This document shows positions 51,890-62,363 of a DNA stretch of 64,000 nucleotides, in pieces; the stretch's first letter is position 1, and the number at the start of each line of letters is the position of its first letter. Source of the stretch: Planococcus citri (Eukaryota; Arthropoda; Insecta; Hemiptera; Pseudococcidae); the NCBI RefSeq assembly GCF_950023065.1, contig NC_088678.1:17846580-17910579 (forward strand), given 5' to 3'. Under the pieces are notes generated by a model. It was not told the origin of the DNA, made no database searches, and saw only the letters and a program-made list of their open reading frames with translations. Both the position numbers and the translations under genes were made by a program.

Positions 51890-52215
51890 TACCTACCTAC
51901 TCATGTAGGAATTTATATTTTCGTCTAATTATACCATGCGTTGCTTCAACTACCCAACGAACCTTTAGTGACAAAGCGAGAATATATTTGCTTCATCTGT
52001 GAGTATAGCTGGGATCTTTCATTTTTTACTGTTTGCATTAAGACTTGATACCTTCCTTCTTCTTCATCCCTGACAACATCACGAAAACCTCTATCTAGGA
52101 TGAAAATGTCTCCAGGTTGCAATAATTTCTTAAGCCCATTGTAAATTTAAGGTTCGAAAAAATTTTCTTTTTTTTTGGCCAGAATACGTAACTTAAGTCG
52201 TTGGTAATAATGCAT
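51890..52215 (-). pseudogene. DDE transposase relic (DDE_Tnp_4 / Harbinger-like)
   Basis: The minus strand reads NGLKKLLQPGDIFILDRGFR, then DVVRDEEEGRYQVLMQTVKN (52060-52145), then QMKQIYSRFVT. After a one-base shift it reads VRWVVEATHGIIRRKYKFLH (51905-51962). ILDRGFRD carries the second catalytic Asp, and WVVEATHGIIRRK carries the catalytic Glu, in the usual spacing for this transposase group. The first Asp is not present. Further right on the same strand, RILAKKKENFFEP lies before a TAA. The enzyme would cut and paste DNA at terminal inverted repeats. This copy is truncated and frameshifted. It is the only transposase core I found, but nothing ties it to the TIR families nearby. Confidence 0.65.
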
Positions 52216-52319
52216 AGTGGAGAAATGTGAGTACTCGCTTCCTTGCTTGACATAGGTAATATTGTCACTAGGTATGTTATAGTTCGTGTTTGTATTTTTT
52301 TAATTTTTCAAAAATATCC

Positions 52320-52745
52320 TTGTACATGGTGACAATTTTTTGTAAAAATTTTGAAATGATTGGTTCACCTCCGTCTAAGATGAAAAATATTGCATTTTTC
52401 GCTTTTGTGGGAGGTGGTACTAGGATTGGGATGGTGGGGGAAAGTCAAAAAATTGTTTGTGGTGGTTTGACCCTGCAACTATCATTTTTAGTAAGTTTTG
52501 TCCAAATCGAGTACCAAATTCGAGACTGGTTTGGAATTTGATCTTTATGTTTTTTCATACGTACATGTATGTACCTAGGTACAAATGATTTTATTTAATC
52601 GAATATTCTTCATTTTAATTATAAGTAGTGTTGATAAATTTAAAAAATAGATTTGATATTGTGAACTATGCAACCATTAACCAATTTCGTGAAAGTGAAG
52701 TCAATGCAAAAACTATCTTGCAATCAGCGAACCTCTGATGTCTTG
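52320..52745. mobile_element. Foldback family FB, half copy with 3' flank (duplicated at 55575-56022)
   Basis: TTTTTTGTAAAAATTTTGAA, ATGAAAAATATTGCATTTTT, GTTTTGTCCAAATCGAGTAC, GAGACTGGTTTGGAATTT, TTGTGAACT.GGCAACCA-type and ATGCAAAAACTATCTTGCAA are shared in order with 55575-56022. It has the right half of the foldback element plus unique flank, so a block duplication including flank, not only transposition. Confidence 0.8.
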
Positions 52746-53174
52746 TTTGTTTTTATGTTATTTACTCGTAGCATTATTAAATAGACGACGATTAGAAAAT
52801 GCCCAGGATATAACCACCTATAGCAATTAGAATTTCAATTTCGACGAAATGATTTCAATTTCTTCTTGACATGTTCCGCTATCAGGAGTTCTTTGAATAG
52901 TTCTCGATTTTTGCGAGTAACACTCTTGTTTGGAGAAATTTCCAAAAAAGCATTTCATCATTGATAAATTAACATGATTTACCCATTCTCCTTGGGGTAG
53001 TAATTAAAACTTTTGAGGTTGAGTTCAGCACAGCATTGATCGAAAGACTCTTGTCTATAAATCCAGGTTCGTATCGAATCTTGAAAAAATCTTGACATCA
53101 TGTATCCACAGTGGTTTCTTCAAAAATGAAAATGTGGAGTTAGATTCGAAGTTTTATAAGTTATAAGCTATTCT

Positions 53175-53580
53175 TATGAAAGATATTCATTTCAGGAGGG
53201 GGTGAAGTAATTATTTTAAAATTTTCACGAAAAATTGTTACTTACTATGTAGAGGTTTATGTGAGTGTTCTTTTAATTTTTTTCTTATATTTTGGGGAGG
53301 GGTTTAGGGGGAGTGGTTAAAAATTTGAAGAATTTTTGTAGAAAAAAAGTAGAACTTATGTTACATCATGCCTCGGTATATAACGCATTTTTAAAAATTT
53401 TACTGTACAAATTTTCCAAATTTTAAACCCCCCTCTCTTCCTCAAACGTTTGAAATATGCGCGAAAATAAAAATCAAAGAATACTCGTATGAACCCCTAC
53501 ATAGTACCTAACAATTTTTTGTAAAAATTTAAAAATAATTATGTAGTTGACCCCAGCTCCTGAGATGAGAAATATTGTTT
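53175..53580. mobile_element. Foldback family FB, copy 2
   Basis: The left arm (TTCAGGAGGGGGTGAAGTAA, TTTTAAAATTTTCACGAAAA, TGTTACTTACTATGTAGAGG) and the right arm (CCCCTACATAGTACCTAACA, TTTTTTGTAAAAATTT, GTTGACCCCAGCTCCTGAGA) are inverted. The arms are about 90 bp and the total about 400 bp. Inner inverted motifs AAATTTTCCAAATTTT and TTGAAGAATTTTTGTAG also pair. Confidence 0.85.
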
Positions 53581-54228
53581 TTTTCACTTTTAGGGGTGTG
53601 GTAGTCGGATTGAGGTGGAGGGGGAAAGCCAAAAAAAATTTGAGGTGGTTTTTACACCACAACTAACAGTTTTAGTGAGTTTCGTCCAAATCGAGTACTG
53701 TTTATCGAAACCAAATTCTAGACTGGTTTGGAATTTAATTTTTGATGTTTTTTCATTCATGTGCACATGATTTTATTTAATTGGGTGGTTAACCCACGGA
53801 CCTCACTTTTATTATGTTCTGTATGCCTCTCTGCCATTCAAAACTATTTCGTTGATGAGAAATCAATTTTTTCAATTTTTGTTTGTGGATTACGATAAAA
53901 CAAATTACTTACACAAAATTGGGCTAATTTTGAGATAACGTTATATACATACTTGTACTGATCGCTAAAATTTGAGCGAAAGTACGGGCCAATATGCTCC
54001 GTAATCAATTTAATGAATTTGTTGTGCTTTCATAAAATATAATCATACATAAAATCTTCAAAAGAAGGCAACCTTGACGTGGTTTTCTAGGGGCTTTCTC
54101 GTGTATTTCTGCTCGAATAGTATTTCCAAATATTATGTAGACCTGTTAGCCTCGTTCAAAATCATTAACATCAATTCGTTATATAATTTTTTGGCGTCTT
54201 ATGCAGTAGATCTTATCTCATCTCCTTT

Positions 54229-54638
54229 TTACAAATAGTATACAGCTTTCCAAAGAATTTTGTGGTGCTGTACTGAAAGAGACGTACCCACAAGTGCGAC
54301 ATTTTTTTGTTCATTGAAGAAAACGTTCACATATTTCTTCTCTTTCCCTTGATTAAATGCTCTGTCCGCAGCATCCTCCTTATTTTCTTCTGCCATCTTC
54401 AGTTCAAAAATGATCACAGTGTGGTTTATAACTGTACTACAATATCTGGGGCTCCTAATGAACATGTGTATTCAGACTTCGCTGGTATGCCAGCAGCTGT
54501 CAAAAGTACCTGCATGGCCATATGAAATGCTTTTTCTGTGCTATCTGGATGATACACGTTGCTTGGTACATGATGAAAAATACTGCTTAGAGTTTTGAAA
54601 AATTGTTTCAGATCTAAGATCTCCAAACAGCTTTTCAA
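54229..54638 (-). pseudogene. PD-(D/E)XK nuclease domain relic (partner domain of AAA-ATPase-like proteins)
   Basis: The upstream frame (54426-54638) reads FFKTLSSIFHHVPSNVYHPD, then STEKAFHMAMQVLLTAAGI and GAPDIVVQL. After a one-base shift the next frame (54229-54465) reads HTVIIFELKMAEENKEDAAD, then AFNQGKEKKYVNVFF and VALVGTSLS. The D of APDIV, the E-x-K of FELK, the Ala-rich helix with Q, and the final hydrophobic VALVG strand match the order in PD-(D/E)XK domains (PDDEXK_9 type). These normally follow an AAA-ATPase-like domain such as the one at 60120-60500. The two loci share an overlapping stretch (ACTGCTTAGAGTTTTGAA), so they are pieces of the same family. Confidence 0.65.
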
Positions 54639-54837
54639 GTACCTATGTTATTTCTTCATCCGATCCTCTACTTCTCGATTGTGATTTAGTCCTCTCAAGA
54701 ATCCAATTTTTGTTCAAATCGGAGATCCGGAAACCTCGAGTTATAATTCGTATTCGGCGAGTCAAATTACTCCATAGTTCACCTTTTTTGCGACTATTTT
54801 TTTTTGAAATGTTGTAAAAAGACTACTGCTATTGTTA

Positions 54838-55066
54838 ATGAAGAATGAATTTTGCAATGGGTGATTTTTTTGTTTAAGGGTCTCATTTTTGTTATGGCAT
54901 TGCTAATTGAATACAAAAATTATAAACTAATGATAATGTTCTTTTATCTCTTGTAGGTATTTATACGTATTTGTGAAAAAAAAATGGGGGAAAACGGCAA
55001 CACCAACACGAAAATGAGACCCTGAAACAAAAAAATTAACCATTGTGAAATTCATTCTCCATTCGA
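54838..55066. mobile_element. Short foldback element (about 230 bp)
   Basis: The left arm (GAATGAATTTTGCAATGGGT, GATTTTTTTGTTTAAGGGTC, TCATTTTTG) and the right arm (CGAAAATGAGACCCTGAAAC, AAAAAAATTAACCATTGTGA, AATTCATTCTCCATTCG) are inverted over about 60 bp. No target duplication is evident. Confidence 0.8.
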
Positions 55067-55202
55067 ATTGGAAGTACTCTGTTTACACAGATTTGGGATT
55101 TTACTAGAAAACGGAAGACTTTTAAGTTTTAAAAGGTCGAGTCCTTTGGTATGGTGGTCCTTATATATTTCCTATTTGGTTCTTCAGGATCGCAAATTCT
55201 TT

Positions 55203-55700
55203 GCCCCTTACCTCAACCCGAGTACCACACCCCTAAATGAGGAAAATTCAATATTTTTCATCTCAGGAGGGGGTGAACTAATCATTTTAAAATTCTTACT
55301 TTATTTTTTCACTAAAAATTGTTACTATGTAGATGAGGTCCATGTGAGTGTTTTTTCAATTTTTTTCTCTCATATTTTGGAAAATTCAGGGGGCAGTGGT
55401 TGAAAATTTGAAAAATTTGTAGAAAAAAAAGTAAAACTTATATTATGCCTCGGGATATAACGTACTCACTGTTTTCCTACACATTTTTCTAATTTTTAAC
55501 CCCCTCCCCTCCTTCAAACTCTTGAAATACGTGCGAAAAAAATTCAGAAAATACTTACAAGAACCTCTTACATATTTGTAGTAACAATTTTTTGTGAAAA
55601 TGTAGAAAATAATTAGTTCACCCTCTCCTGAGATGAAAAATATTGCATTTTTCGCTTTTAGGGGTGTGGTATACGGGTTGAGGTGGAGGGGGAAATCAAC
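55203..55700. mobile_element. Foldback family FB, copy 3 (longest arms)
   Basis: The left arm reads CCTCAACCCGAGTACCACAC, CCCTAAATGAGGAAAATTCA and TTTTTCATCTCAGGAGGGGG. The right arm is its reverse complement to about 55690. The arms exceed 150 bp. It sits directly against a CAGGATCGCAAATTCTTTG trace of the IIKEFAILKN repeat. Confidence 0.85.
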
Positions 55701-56029
55701 ATTTTTTTTGGGGTGGTTTACACCACAACTAACATATTTTTTAGTGAGTTTTGTCCTAATCGAGTCCTGTTTATAGAAACCAAATTCGAGACTGGTTTGG
55801 AATTTAATTTTTAATGTTTCTTCATTTAGTTTGTACAAATGATTTTATTCAGTCGAATGTACTTCATTTTAATTATAAGTAGTTGGGTACATTGTACTTG
55901 ATAAATTATAAAAATGGATTTGATATTGTGAACTTGGCAACCAATCCATTTATCAACCAATTTGGTGAAAGCCTATGCAAAAACTATCTTGCAATCAGCG
56001 AACCTCTGACGGCTTGTTAAATGACTGTA

Positions 56030-57050
56030 TTCTCAGCATGTGCAGTAATTTCTGTATCTGTACTTATTCACTTCACGTTAGGTCCTGCAGAAACCAGTGT
56101 CTATATTGGTTAGGCTTAGCGTTCGGTGAATTTTTTTAAAAAAGAAGCAAATTGCGTAATTACACCTATTACTCTATTTTTATTCAATTCAACTTGAACT
56201 AGAACGAAATAGAACAGTACCATAATTGAGAATTCAATTTTGCAAAGCAATTGTTGTGTTGACAGCCCCCCTCCCATCTTTATGGTTGGCACGATGCAAA
56301 ATAGCCATTATATTACTGCAGCGATTTGGGAAGACAGTCATTTAAATTTGTTCTCCGTGTGCACCTCCGTCGTAAATCCATAAATAAGTTATACTTGATT
56401 GGCAATAATTGCAAAATTCAGAAAATAAACAGGGTGTTTAATAATTTAGCATTTAAATCTTATTCTGAAAAACTATTTCATTCAATCTTGGTGTTTCTTC
56501 AAAAAAAGAAAAAACTTGCTTACTCGTACATATCGCTTTTTTATTTCAGTACGTTGTAATAGTTTGTCATCTTTGCTCTGTTCGGTCTAAAAATTTTGAA
56601 AGTTTATAGAAAAAAATCCATTAAAAAATGAAAATACCTACTGAAAATCTCGGTAATTGCCAAACTTATAGACCAAAAACTACCAAAAATTGCCGCTTGT
56701 TAAAAATGCCGAAAACCTTGATTTTTCCCAAAATTTGTGTACCCTACAGTGTAACACTGTAAACGTAACCTGCTTTTTAATCACACATCATGCGACATTC
56801 AAGAAAGGTATAAAGATGTGTAGTGCGGAAACAAACAGCAAATCTTGTCTGGATCTTGTTAATGGAATTGAACAATAATGCACAATAAATTGTGTAATAA
56901 GGATATTCGTGGAAAATTTCTGGCATTAAACGCGAAAACGGCGTTTCAATAAATGGTGTGTAGGTGCCATTGAGAAATTCGATTCTGTTTTTGCGGTCGC
57001 AGTCTTCAGTTTTGGCATCAATTGGCGATTTGATAACAATTGTTGATTGA
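56030..57050. other. Unassigned region with minor frames
   Basis: Minus frame 56777-57076 contains GTYTPFIETPFSRLMPEIFH and could be a fragment of coding sequence, but no family is recognised. Elsewhere only AT-rich spacer. Confidence 0.3.
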
Positions 57051-57053
57051 TAA

Positions 57054-57098
57054 GTAATGCAAAAACTATCTTGCAATCAGCGATTAGCTGGTTGTTTA
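57054..57098 (+). repeat. ATGCAAAAACTATCTTGCAATCAGCG element
   Basis: One of seven occurrences of this short block (9180, 10225, 11270, 40733, 52707, 55974 and 57057). It is usually followed by an imperfect ATCAGC..GCTGAT hairpin and GGCTTGTT. Confidence 0.85.
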
Positions 57099-57159
57099 TT
57101 GAATAACTGGTCGTTATATTCAGGATTTTGTTGTTATGTATGCTCAAGATTTTGTTTTT

Positions 57160-57420
57160 ATATTATGTTTACCAATTCACTTTTCAAAAATTTTAAAAAA
57201 TCCAACTTCAAAGCAAAATTTTCAAAATTTAAAAACTCTAAGTTCAAACACGTCTTTTGAAAAATCTTTTTTCAGTAAAATAATGAACTCTCATCAGGAT
57301 AATAACCCCATCAGTTGCTGTTCCCCTAGAAAACCAAGTCGGTCCCCTAGAATAGTTGTAATTCGTATTTTACATTTCAGCTATTTTAGAGGAATTATGC
57401 TTGCTTTGAAGTAGTTTCTG
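57160..57420. mobile_element. CTCCC TIR family, interior fragment
   Basis: AACTTCAAAGCAAAATTTTC, TTTTCAGTAAAATAATGAAC, TCCCCTAGAAAACCAAGTCG and CCCCTAGAATAGTTGTAATT match the interior of 12431-12990. Both termini are absent. Confidence 0.75.
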
Positions 57421-58019
57421 AAAAACATTGAAGAAGTGTCCGAATTTAGGACAGTCAACAGTACCTAATAAGGTAGTGAAACGAATATGATGCATTAGGT
57501 ACTAGGTAGGTACTACAAAATTTTCTGTACAAAACAAATAAAAAAGGAATAACTATCAACCTATGTACTACGTATAAATGATAGATGATGATGATGATGA
57601 TATTTCACCTGCGTAAATAGGTAGTCTCTATATGTTTAAAATTTACGCGCGAAAAAAAATGGTAAGGTCAAATACTTGCATTGGGTGACGTTTGTCATGT
57701 ATGCGTATTCGATCATACTTGAATTAATTTATTTACTCTGTGCCCTTGTACATAGCCTCGATATATGGAAAAACGGCATCGAACTGAATAAATTGTTTTA
57801 TTTTCGATTTGCACTCCACACTGGAAGCGAGTTAAATGAGAATAATAAAGTTTTTCACTTGACTAAAATAAGTAGATAGATGAGAAATTGAGAATACTTA
57901 CTAGGTTCCATCTATCCGTGTAGAGTCCATAAAATATGTATAATTTTCGATTCTTTTAATCGTGCCAGCGTTGGGGTTGGAATTAGACTAAAATGACAAT
58001 AATACATGAGCACTACACT
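57421..58019. other. Spacer with a (GAT)n microsatellite
   Basis: Six GAT units lie at 57585-57602. No gene is seen. Frame 57676-57879 (plus) has no motif. Confidence 0.45.
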
Positions 58020-58445
58020 TCAAAATGAGGAAAATTCATTTTTTTTTCATTTCAGGAGAGGGTGAACTAATTACATATTTTAAAATTTTCACAAAAAATT
58101 GTTACCATGTGGAGGTTTATGTGAATGTTTTTTCAATTTTTCTCTCATATTTTGAGAGAGGAATTTAGGGGGAGTGGTTGAAAATTTGAAGAATTTGTAG
58201 AAAATAAAGTAGAACTTATGTTATATTATGCTTCGGAATATAACGCATTTTTTAAAATTTTCCTGTACAAATTTTTCAAATTTTCAACCTCCCTCCCTCC
58301 CTCCCTCCCTCAAACTCTTGAAATATGCGCGAAAATAAAAATCAAAAAATACTCACATGAGCCCCCACATAGTAACAATTTTTTGTGAAAATTCAAGAAT
58401 AATTGTGTACCTAGTTGACCCCCTCCTGAGATGAAAAATATTGCT
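58020..58445. mobile_element. Foldback family FB, copy 4
   Basis: The left arm (TTTCAGGAGAGGGTGAACTA, AAATTTTCACAAAAAATTGT, TACCATGTGGAGGTTTATGT) pairs with the right arm (GAGCCCCCACATAGTAACAA, TTTTTTGTGAAAATTCAAGA, TTGACCCCCTCCTGAGATGA). A (CCCT)n microsatellite lies at 58289-58311 in the spacer. Confidence 0.85.
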
Positions 58446-58847
58446 AAATGGGTATAATTTTTTTTCTAGTCTAATTTACACTCATAGCAGATCATAAACA
58501 ATTTTTTTTCGTCGTAAAAAAAAACTCATTCTTAGTTAATTTTTTAGACAAATTCAATACATAAATTTATCTGTTAAGTATATGTGATATCTAACAATTT
58601 CAAGCAAAAGGTAAGCGAATGCACCAAAGAATTTCCATTTATTTTTATGAAAGCTGTTTCACGGAAGTTGCATCCAAATACCACCCGCACAAATATGATA
58701 GGAGACAGAAATATAGTATTTTTGATATAGTTGTTGCCGAAAAGCGTCCACACGTGGGACACTCATCAATACTTAATTTTTATATTACAGGAAAACTGAT
58801 AATTTCCTTTCTCTCCAATCGAAACTGCTCTCTACAAGGGATGTAAA

Positions 58848-59228
58848 TCACTCTTTTCGCCTTGCAAGGTGTTTTTTCAGCGACTCCAGGGTGTGCCCAA
58901 AACAAAAAACTTGACAGCTCGAGAAGAGACAATGGAATACGGTAGTCTTGAGTCGTAAATTACTTCTAAAGGAGAACCTCAAACTCTTCCAATTATCATT
59001 AATGGCCACTTCAAACCAATGCCGGATGTTGATGTATGACCAGACAGGACCGTGTAATTGTTTTGGATCAGTAATTTCATCAGCAAACGAATGTCGTACA
59101 AGGTTAAGATGATTTTGCCACGCAGCGATCTCAACATTGATTCGAGGTACATATTTCGTAAGTTTGTCTTCGGTTATAATTTTCGTGCATCGGTTGAATA
59201 ATATGGTAGTGTTGGTAAAAAATAGCAC
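58848..59228 (-). pseudogene. Unknown 126-codon frame
   Basis: The minus frame is less AT-rich than its surroundings and protein-like in the first two thirds: CTKIITEDKLTKYVPRINVE, IAAWQNHLNLVRHSFADEIT and PVWSYINIRHWFEVAINDNW. The Trp/His-rich content is unusual for this window. No domain is recognised. A fragment of a host or transposon gene is possible. Confidence 0.4.
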
Positions 59229-59920
59229 GTTGAAGACTTCTCCATCATTCTAGGTATACTCTTTCGAACGCTGTTTGATTACAGTTGAAATTCACGATGA
59301 CTGATATGACAACGTAGCATGCAATTTTGCGAGAGGTTTGCAGGTGCTTTGTACCTATCAACAAGTTTGTGGAGATTGATTTATTCTTCTTATGTATACT
59401 TTAGAAATCCATTACAAACTTGATTTTCCTATGTATCCCCTCTCTTTGTACATACCCATTGTCACCCATGATTACAAAATGGTTTTTCTTGTTGGGATTT
59501 TTTTTTCGAGTCAAATTTCCAATCATAGTTTACAATTCAATTTTTTTTCATCGTAAAATGGGTACTCATTCCTAGACCTTTTCGGAGGGAACCAAAATTC
59601 CATCCCCCTCCTTCCCTCTTAGGAAATATCTTGGAAAAGCAGGAATGAAAAAATTTACTTACTTTACACATCAAGCCTGATAATCGTGTGCATTTTAAGA
59701 TTTATTGGAAACAAATTTCCAATTTTCAATACTATGAAAAAATTTAAGGGTCTATGAATGAGTTTTTTGCGTAGAAAAAAATCATATGGTCAGCTGCGAG
59801 TGTAAATTAAAGTTGAAAAAAAAATTAAACCCATTTAAATCCCACGATTCAAAAGTTGAGCTTTTCAACAATTTAAAAAAAATCTCCCAAAGATCCAATT
59901 TGGTTTTTTCACGCTAGACC
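59229..59920. other. AT-rich spacer
   Basis: No frame or repeat recognised. A run of G lies at 59936-59947 just after it. Confidence 0.4.
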
Positions 59921-59924
59921 CTTC

Positions 59925-60134
59925 CTAACGGTGGAGGGGGGGGGGGTGAAATTTTGGGTCCCTCCAAAAGGAACTAGAAATAGTAGACTTCACTTCAACG
60001 TCCCATGGAATTGGTTGACCGAACAATTTATAAATCAGCGACGGCGCTGCCAGTGTCACTGCCTCGGTTACACCCACCTGAGCTTGAAGTTGCATCACTC
60101 GTTGAAGTAGGATATCATATTCTTCTCTTGACAC
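59925..60134 (-). pseudogene. Captured-looking segment fused 3' of the AAA relic
   Basis: The minus frame reads MSREEYDILLQRVMQLQAQV, then GVTEAVTLAAPSLIYKLFGQ and PIPWDVEVKSTISSSF. Base composition is close to balanced, far from the AT-rich surroundings. It directly follows the truncated AAA frame. No family is recognised. It could be a host exon picked up by an element, or a later part of the same gene. Confidence 0.4.
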
Positions 60135-60505
60135 GGTCGTTGATGATGATGAATGATGCTAGAATTTTTGAAAAAATCATTGAATACTGCTTAGAGTTTT
60201 GAATAATTGTTTCAGATCGAAGATCTCTGAACAGTTTTTCAAGTACGTTATCGCCTTCATTTTCTGAATAAAATCCAGAGAAGTCGAATTTTAGAACAAT
60301 GTGTTTGTTCCACTCGTAATTTCTTGTTTCTATAAAACAGTTCTGAAACAAGATCTTCATTGCCTCCGAGGATTTCCTTCAACACATCCAATAAAAGGCT
60401 TTTTCCAAATCGTCTAGGTCGAAGTAAGCGTACGTGGTGTTCTTCGTCTGTCAACAGTGTGAATGCAAAATTGGTTTTATCTACGTAAACCCTGCCATTA
60501 TTCTC
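60120..60505 (-). pseudogene. AAA-ATPase-like domain relic (Walker A RPRRFGKS)
   Basis: The minus strand reads NNGRVYVDKTNFAFTLLTDE, then EHHVRLLRPRRFGKSLLLDV and LKEILGGNEDL (60505-60330). After a one-base shift it continues IETRNYEWNKHIVLKFDFSG and FYSENEGDNVLEKLF (frame 60115-60360). The order YVDKT, L.RPRRFGKSLLL and V..xDFS matches the AAA-ATPase-like family (PF09820 type), best known from bacteria and also present in insect genomes, often followed by a PD-(D/E)XK nuclease. The P-loop itself is intact here. The Walker B and sensor regions are missing because the frame breaks soon after FDFSG. Role unknown; NTP-driven DNA handling is the family guess. Confidence 0.75.
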
Positions 60506-60559
60506 AGCCTTGAGCGAGTTTTAAAACTTCTCCAGAAAACTTCGAATTGCTGTCAAAGG

Positions 60560-61339
60560 TTTTTTCGCGTTATCTGGCCATATTTAGCGGATATTTTGCC
60601 GGGATTTTGACGCGGGGGAATGTTCTTGAATTATATGTAAACGAGACTTCTATCGCGTTCTCAAATGTTCCTTCGATATAGGATATCTTAGTGAGCCTTT
60701 CTTCCGATGAAGCCACAATTGGTGGTAGGGTGGTACGATTATCACCTCATTTGACCGTGGAATTTGAGTCAACCAACTCCAAGACTTTTGTGCTTCAGCA
60801 CCTGACAACATTCAACAAAACAATCATTTATGTTAGTTGAAATATCGAATTATTAAAAAATTGAAAGTATTGACAAAAGTACTTACGTAACAGCTTGTAA
60901 TTTACGTCTGCTCTCGCTACTTTTCGCTTAGGTTTTCCAGATTTCGAGCAAGTTTTCAGTTTTTTAAAGTAAGCGTAAAATTCTACCCAGTTTCGACTAA
61001 GTTTTTCTTCTAAAGTCTGACAATGCAAATCACCAAAAGTGAAATCTCCCTTCGAGGCTCTGTAATTCAATTATTATGATTAGTTTATATCTAATCGCAA
61101 TTTTGAAGCGAATTTTATACGTAATGTAAACCATTGAATTACCTAAAAGTGACCCCTCGTTCGAAGTCTATCCTCGCCTTATTTATCTGTATGTTTAAGC
61201 ATGCCCGTTCCGTTACTTCTAGACGTGATAACTCCTCAGCTGAATGACATTTCAATCGATCGGCGATCAAATTTGGATCTTCTAGCCGGTTACGTTTACT
61301 CGTATTCGTGATGTCTTCGTCTTGGTGGTCTTTGTATAT
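60560..61339 (-). pseudogene. Upstream exons of the AAA-like gene (or an adjoining gene)
   Basis: Exon a 61143-61339 (TNTSKRNRLEDPNLIADRLK, CHSAEELSRLEVTERACLN), exon b 60887-61059 (GDFTFGDLHCQTLEEKLSRN, WVEFYAYFKKLKTCSK) and exon c from 60801 (AEAQKSWSWLTQIPRSNEVI). The donors are AG|GTAATT and C|GTAAGT; the acceptors are TTACAG and GTTGTCAG; the phases join a to b and b to c with no stop. Exon c shifts frame inside CCACCCTACCACCAATTG near 60727-60744 and continues PIVASSEERLTKISYIEGTF and IEVSFTYNSRTF. It then reaches stops just before the AAA domain. Exons a and b are undamaged. The same strand and order suggest one long gene, but the link to the AAA part is inference. Confidence 0.65.
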
Positions 61340-61364
61340 CTACACGACAAAAAAAAATCGCGAT

Positions 61365-61925
61365 TTCTTCTGCTCCCAACCCTCAAAGTAATGACTTCTG
61401 GTGAGAAAATAATTCCCTACTTTTCATTTTTTCCATTTTTGAAAAACTTGGGCTGAGATGGGCCTCTCAATTTTCAAATATTTGAAAAAATTCAACTTCA
61501 AAGCAAAATTTTTAAAATTCTAAAACTTCAAGTTGTACCTAACACTTGAAAAATCTCTTTTGAGTAAAATGAACTATTAATCTAATCCCTAGAAAAGCAA
61601 GCCAGTCCCCTAGAATAGCTGAAATTCGTATTTTACATCAAGTTTCAGCTTTTTTAGAAGGTCAGCTTGGTTTTCAATGGAGGGGAGTAAAATCGTCATG
61701 AAAGTTTATTTTTCTCAAAAGAGACTTTTTGGACATAACAGAACTTGAAATTTTGAAATTTTATAATTTTACAGTGAATTTGTATATTTTATAAAAATTT
61801 TGAAAATTAAGGAGCCCACCGCAGCCTTAGTTTTTCGAAAATGGAAGAAATGAAAAATAGAAAATTAATATCTAAACAGAGGTCACATCTTCGAGGGTTG
61901 GGAGGGAGGAAAATCTAAACTTCGA
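61365..61925. mobile_element. TIR element family CTCCCAnCCCTCAAAG (copy 2)
   Basis: The left end reads TTCTTCTGCTCCCAACCCTC, AAAGTAATGACTTCTGGTGA. The right end reads CAGAGGTCACATCTTCGAGG, GTTGGGAG. The interior matches 12431-12990 throughout at reduced identity. Confidence 0.85.
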
Positions 61926-61944
61926 AAATAAGGACCACCCCAGC

Positions 61945-62330
61945 TACACATTTAATAATGCTTGATGAAGTACTAACACATCCGATATTTCCAATTTGGT
62001 TCTTCAGAATCGCAAATTCTTTGACAATCGCTTCAACCAAGGCTCATTTTGCTTCCGAGGTTGATTATCTGTCAAGTTGACGATGAAATTAAATTTTAAG
62101 AACTTCTCTTCATGAACCAGAAGACTGGAAAAGGTGCATGTTGAAATTTACATTTAGAATTATTGTCTAAAAACATTTAAAATGTTTCCAGAAAAATGTG
62201 AAACTTGAACATAAACCCTTCTAAGTAATTTCTTTTGGATCCCATAAAGTGGTTCCTAGCGATTGTTTTCTAAAATACGCTTTTAGCACGCCTATATCAA
62301 CTTACAGGAAAAACTCCTTTTCCGTCAACT
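61945..62330 (-). repeat. IIKEFAILKN block and K-module remnant
   Basis: TACTAACACATCCGATATTT and CCAATTTGGTTCTTCAGAAT match 51245-51300. TATATCAACTTACAGG closes the block at 62303. The minus reading is damaged. Confidence 0.65.
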
Positions 62331-62363
62331 TCTGGTATTTGTATCTTATCGGATATAAATTCG

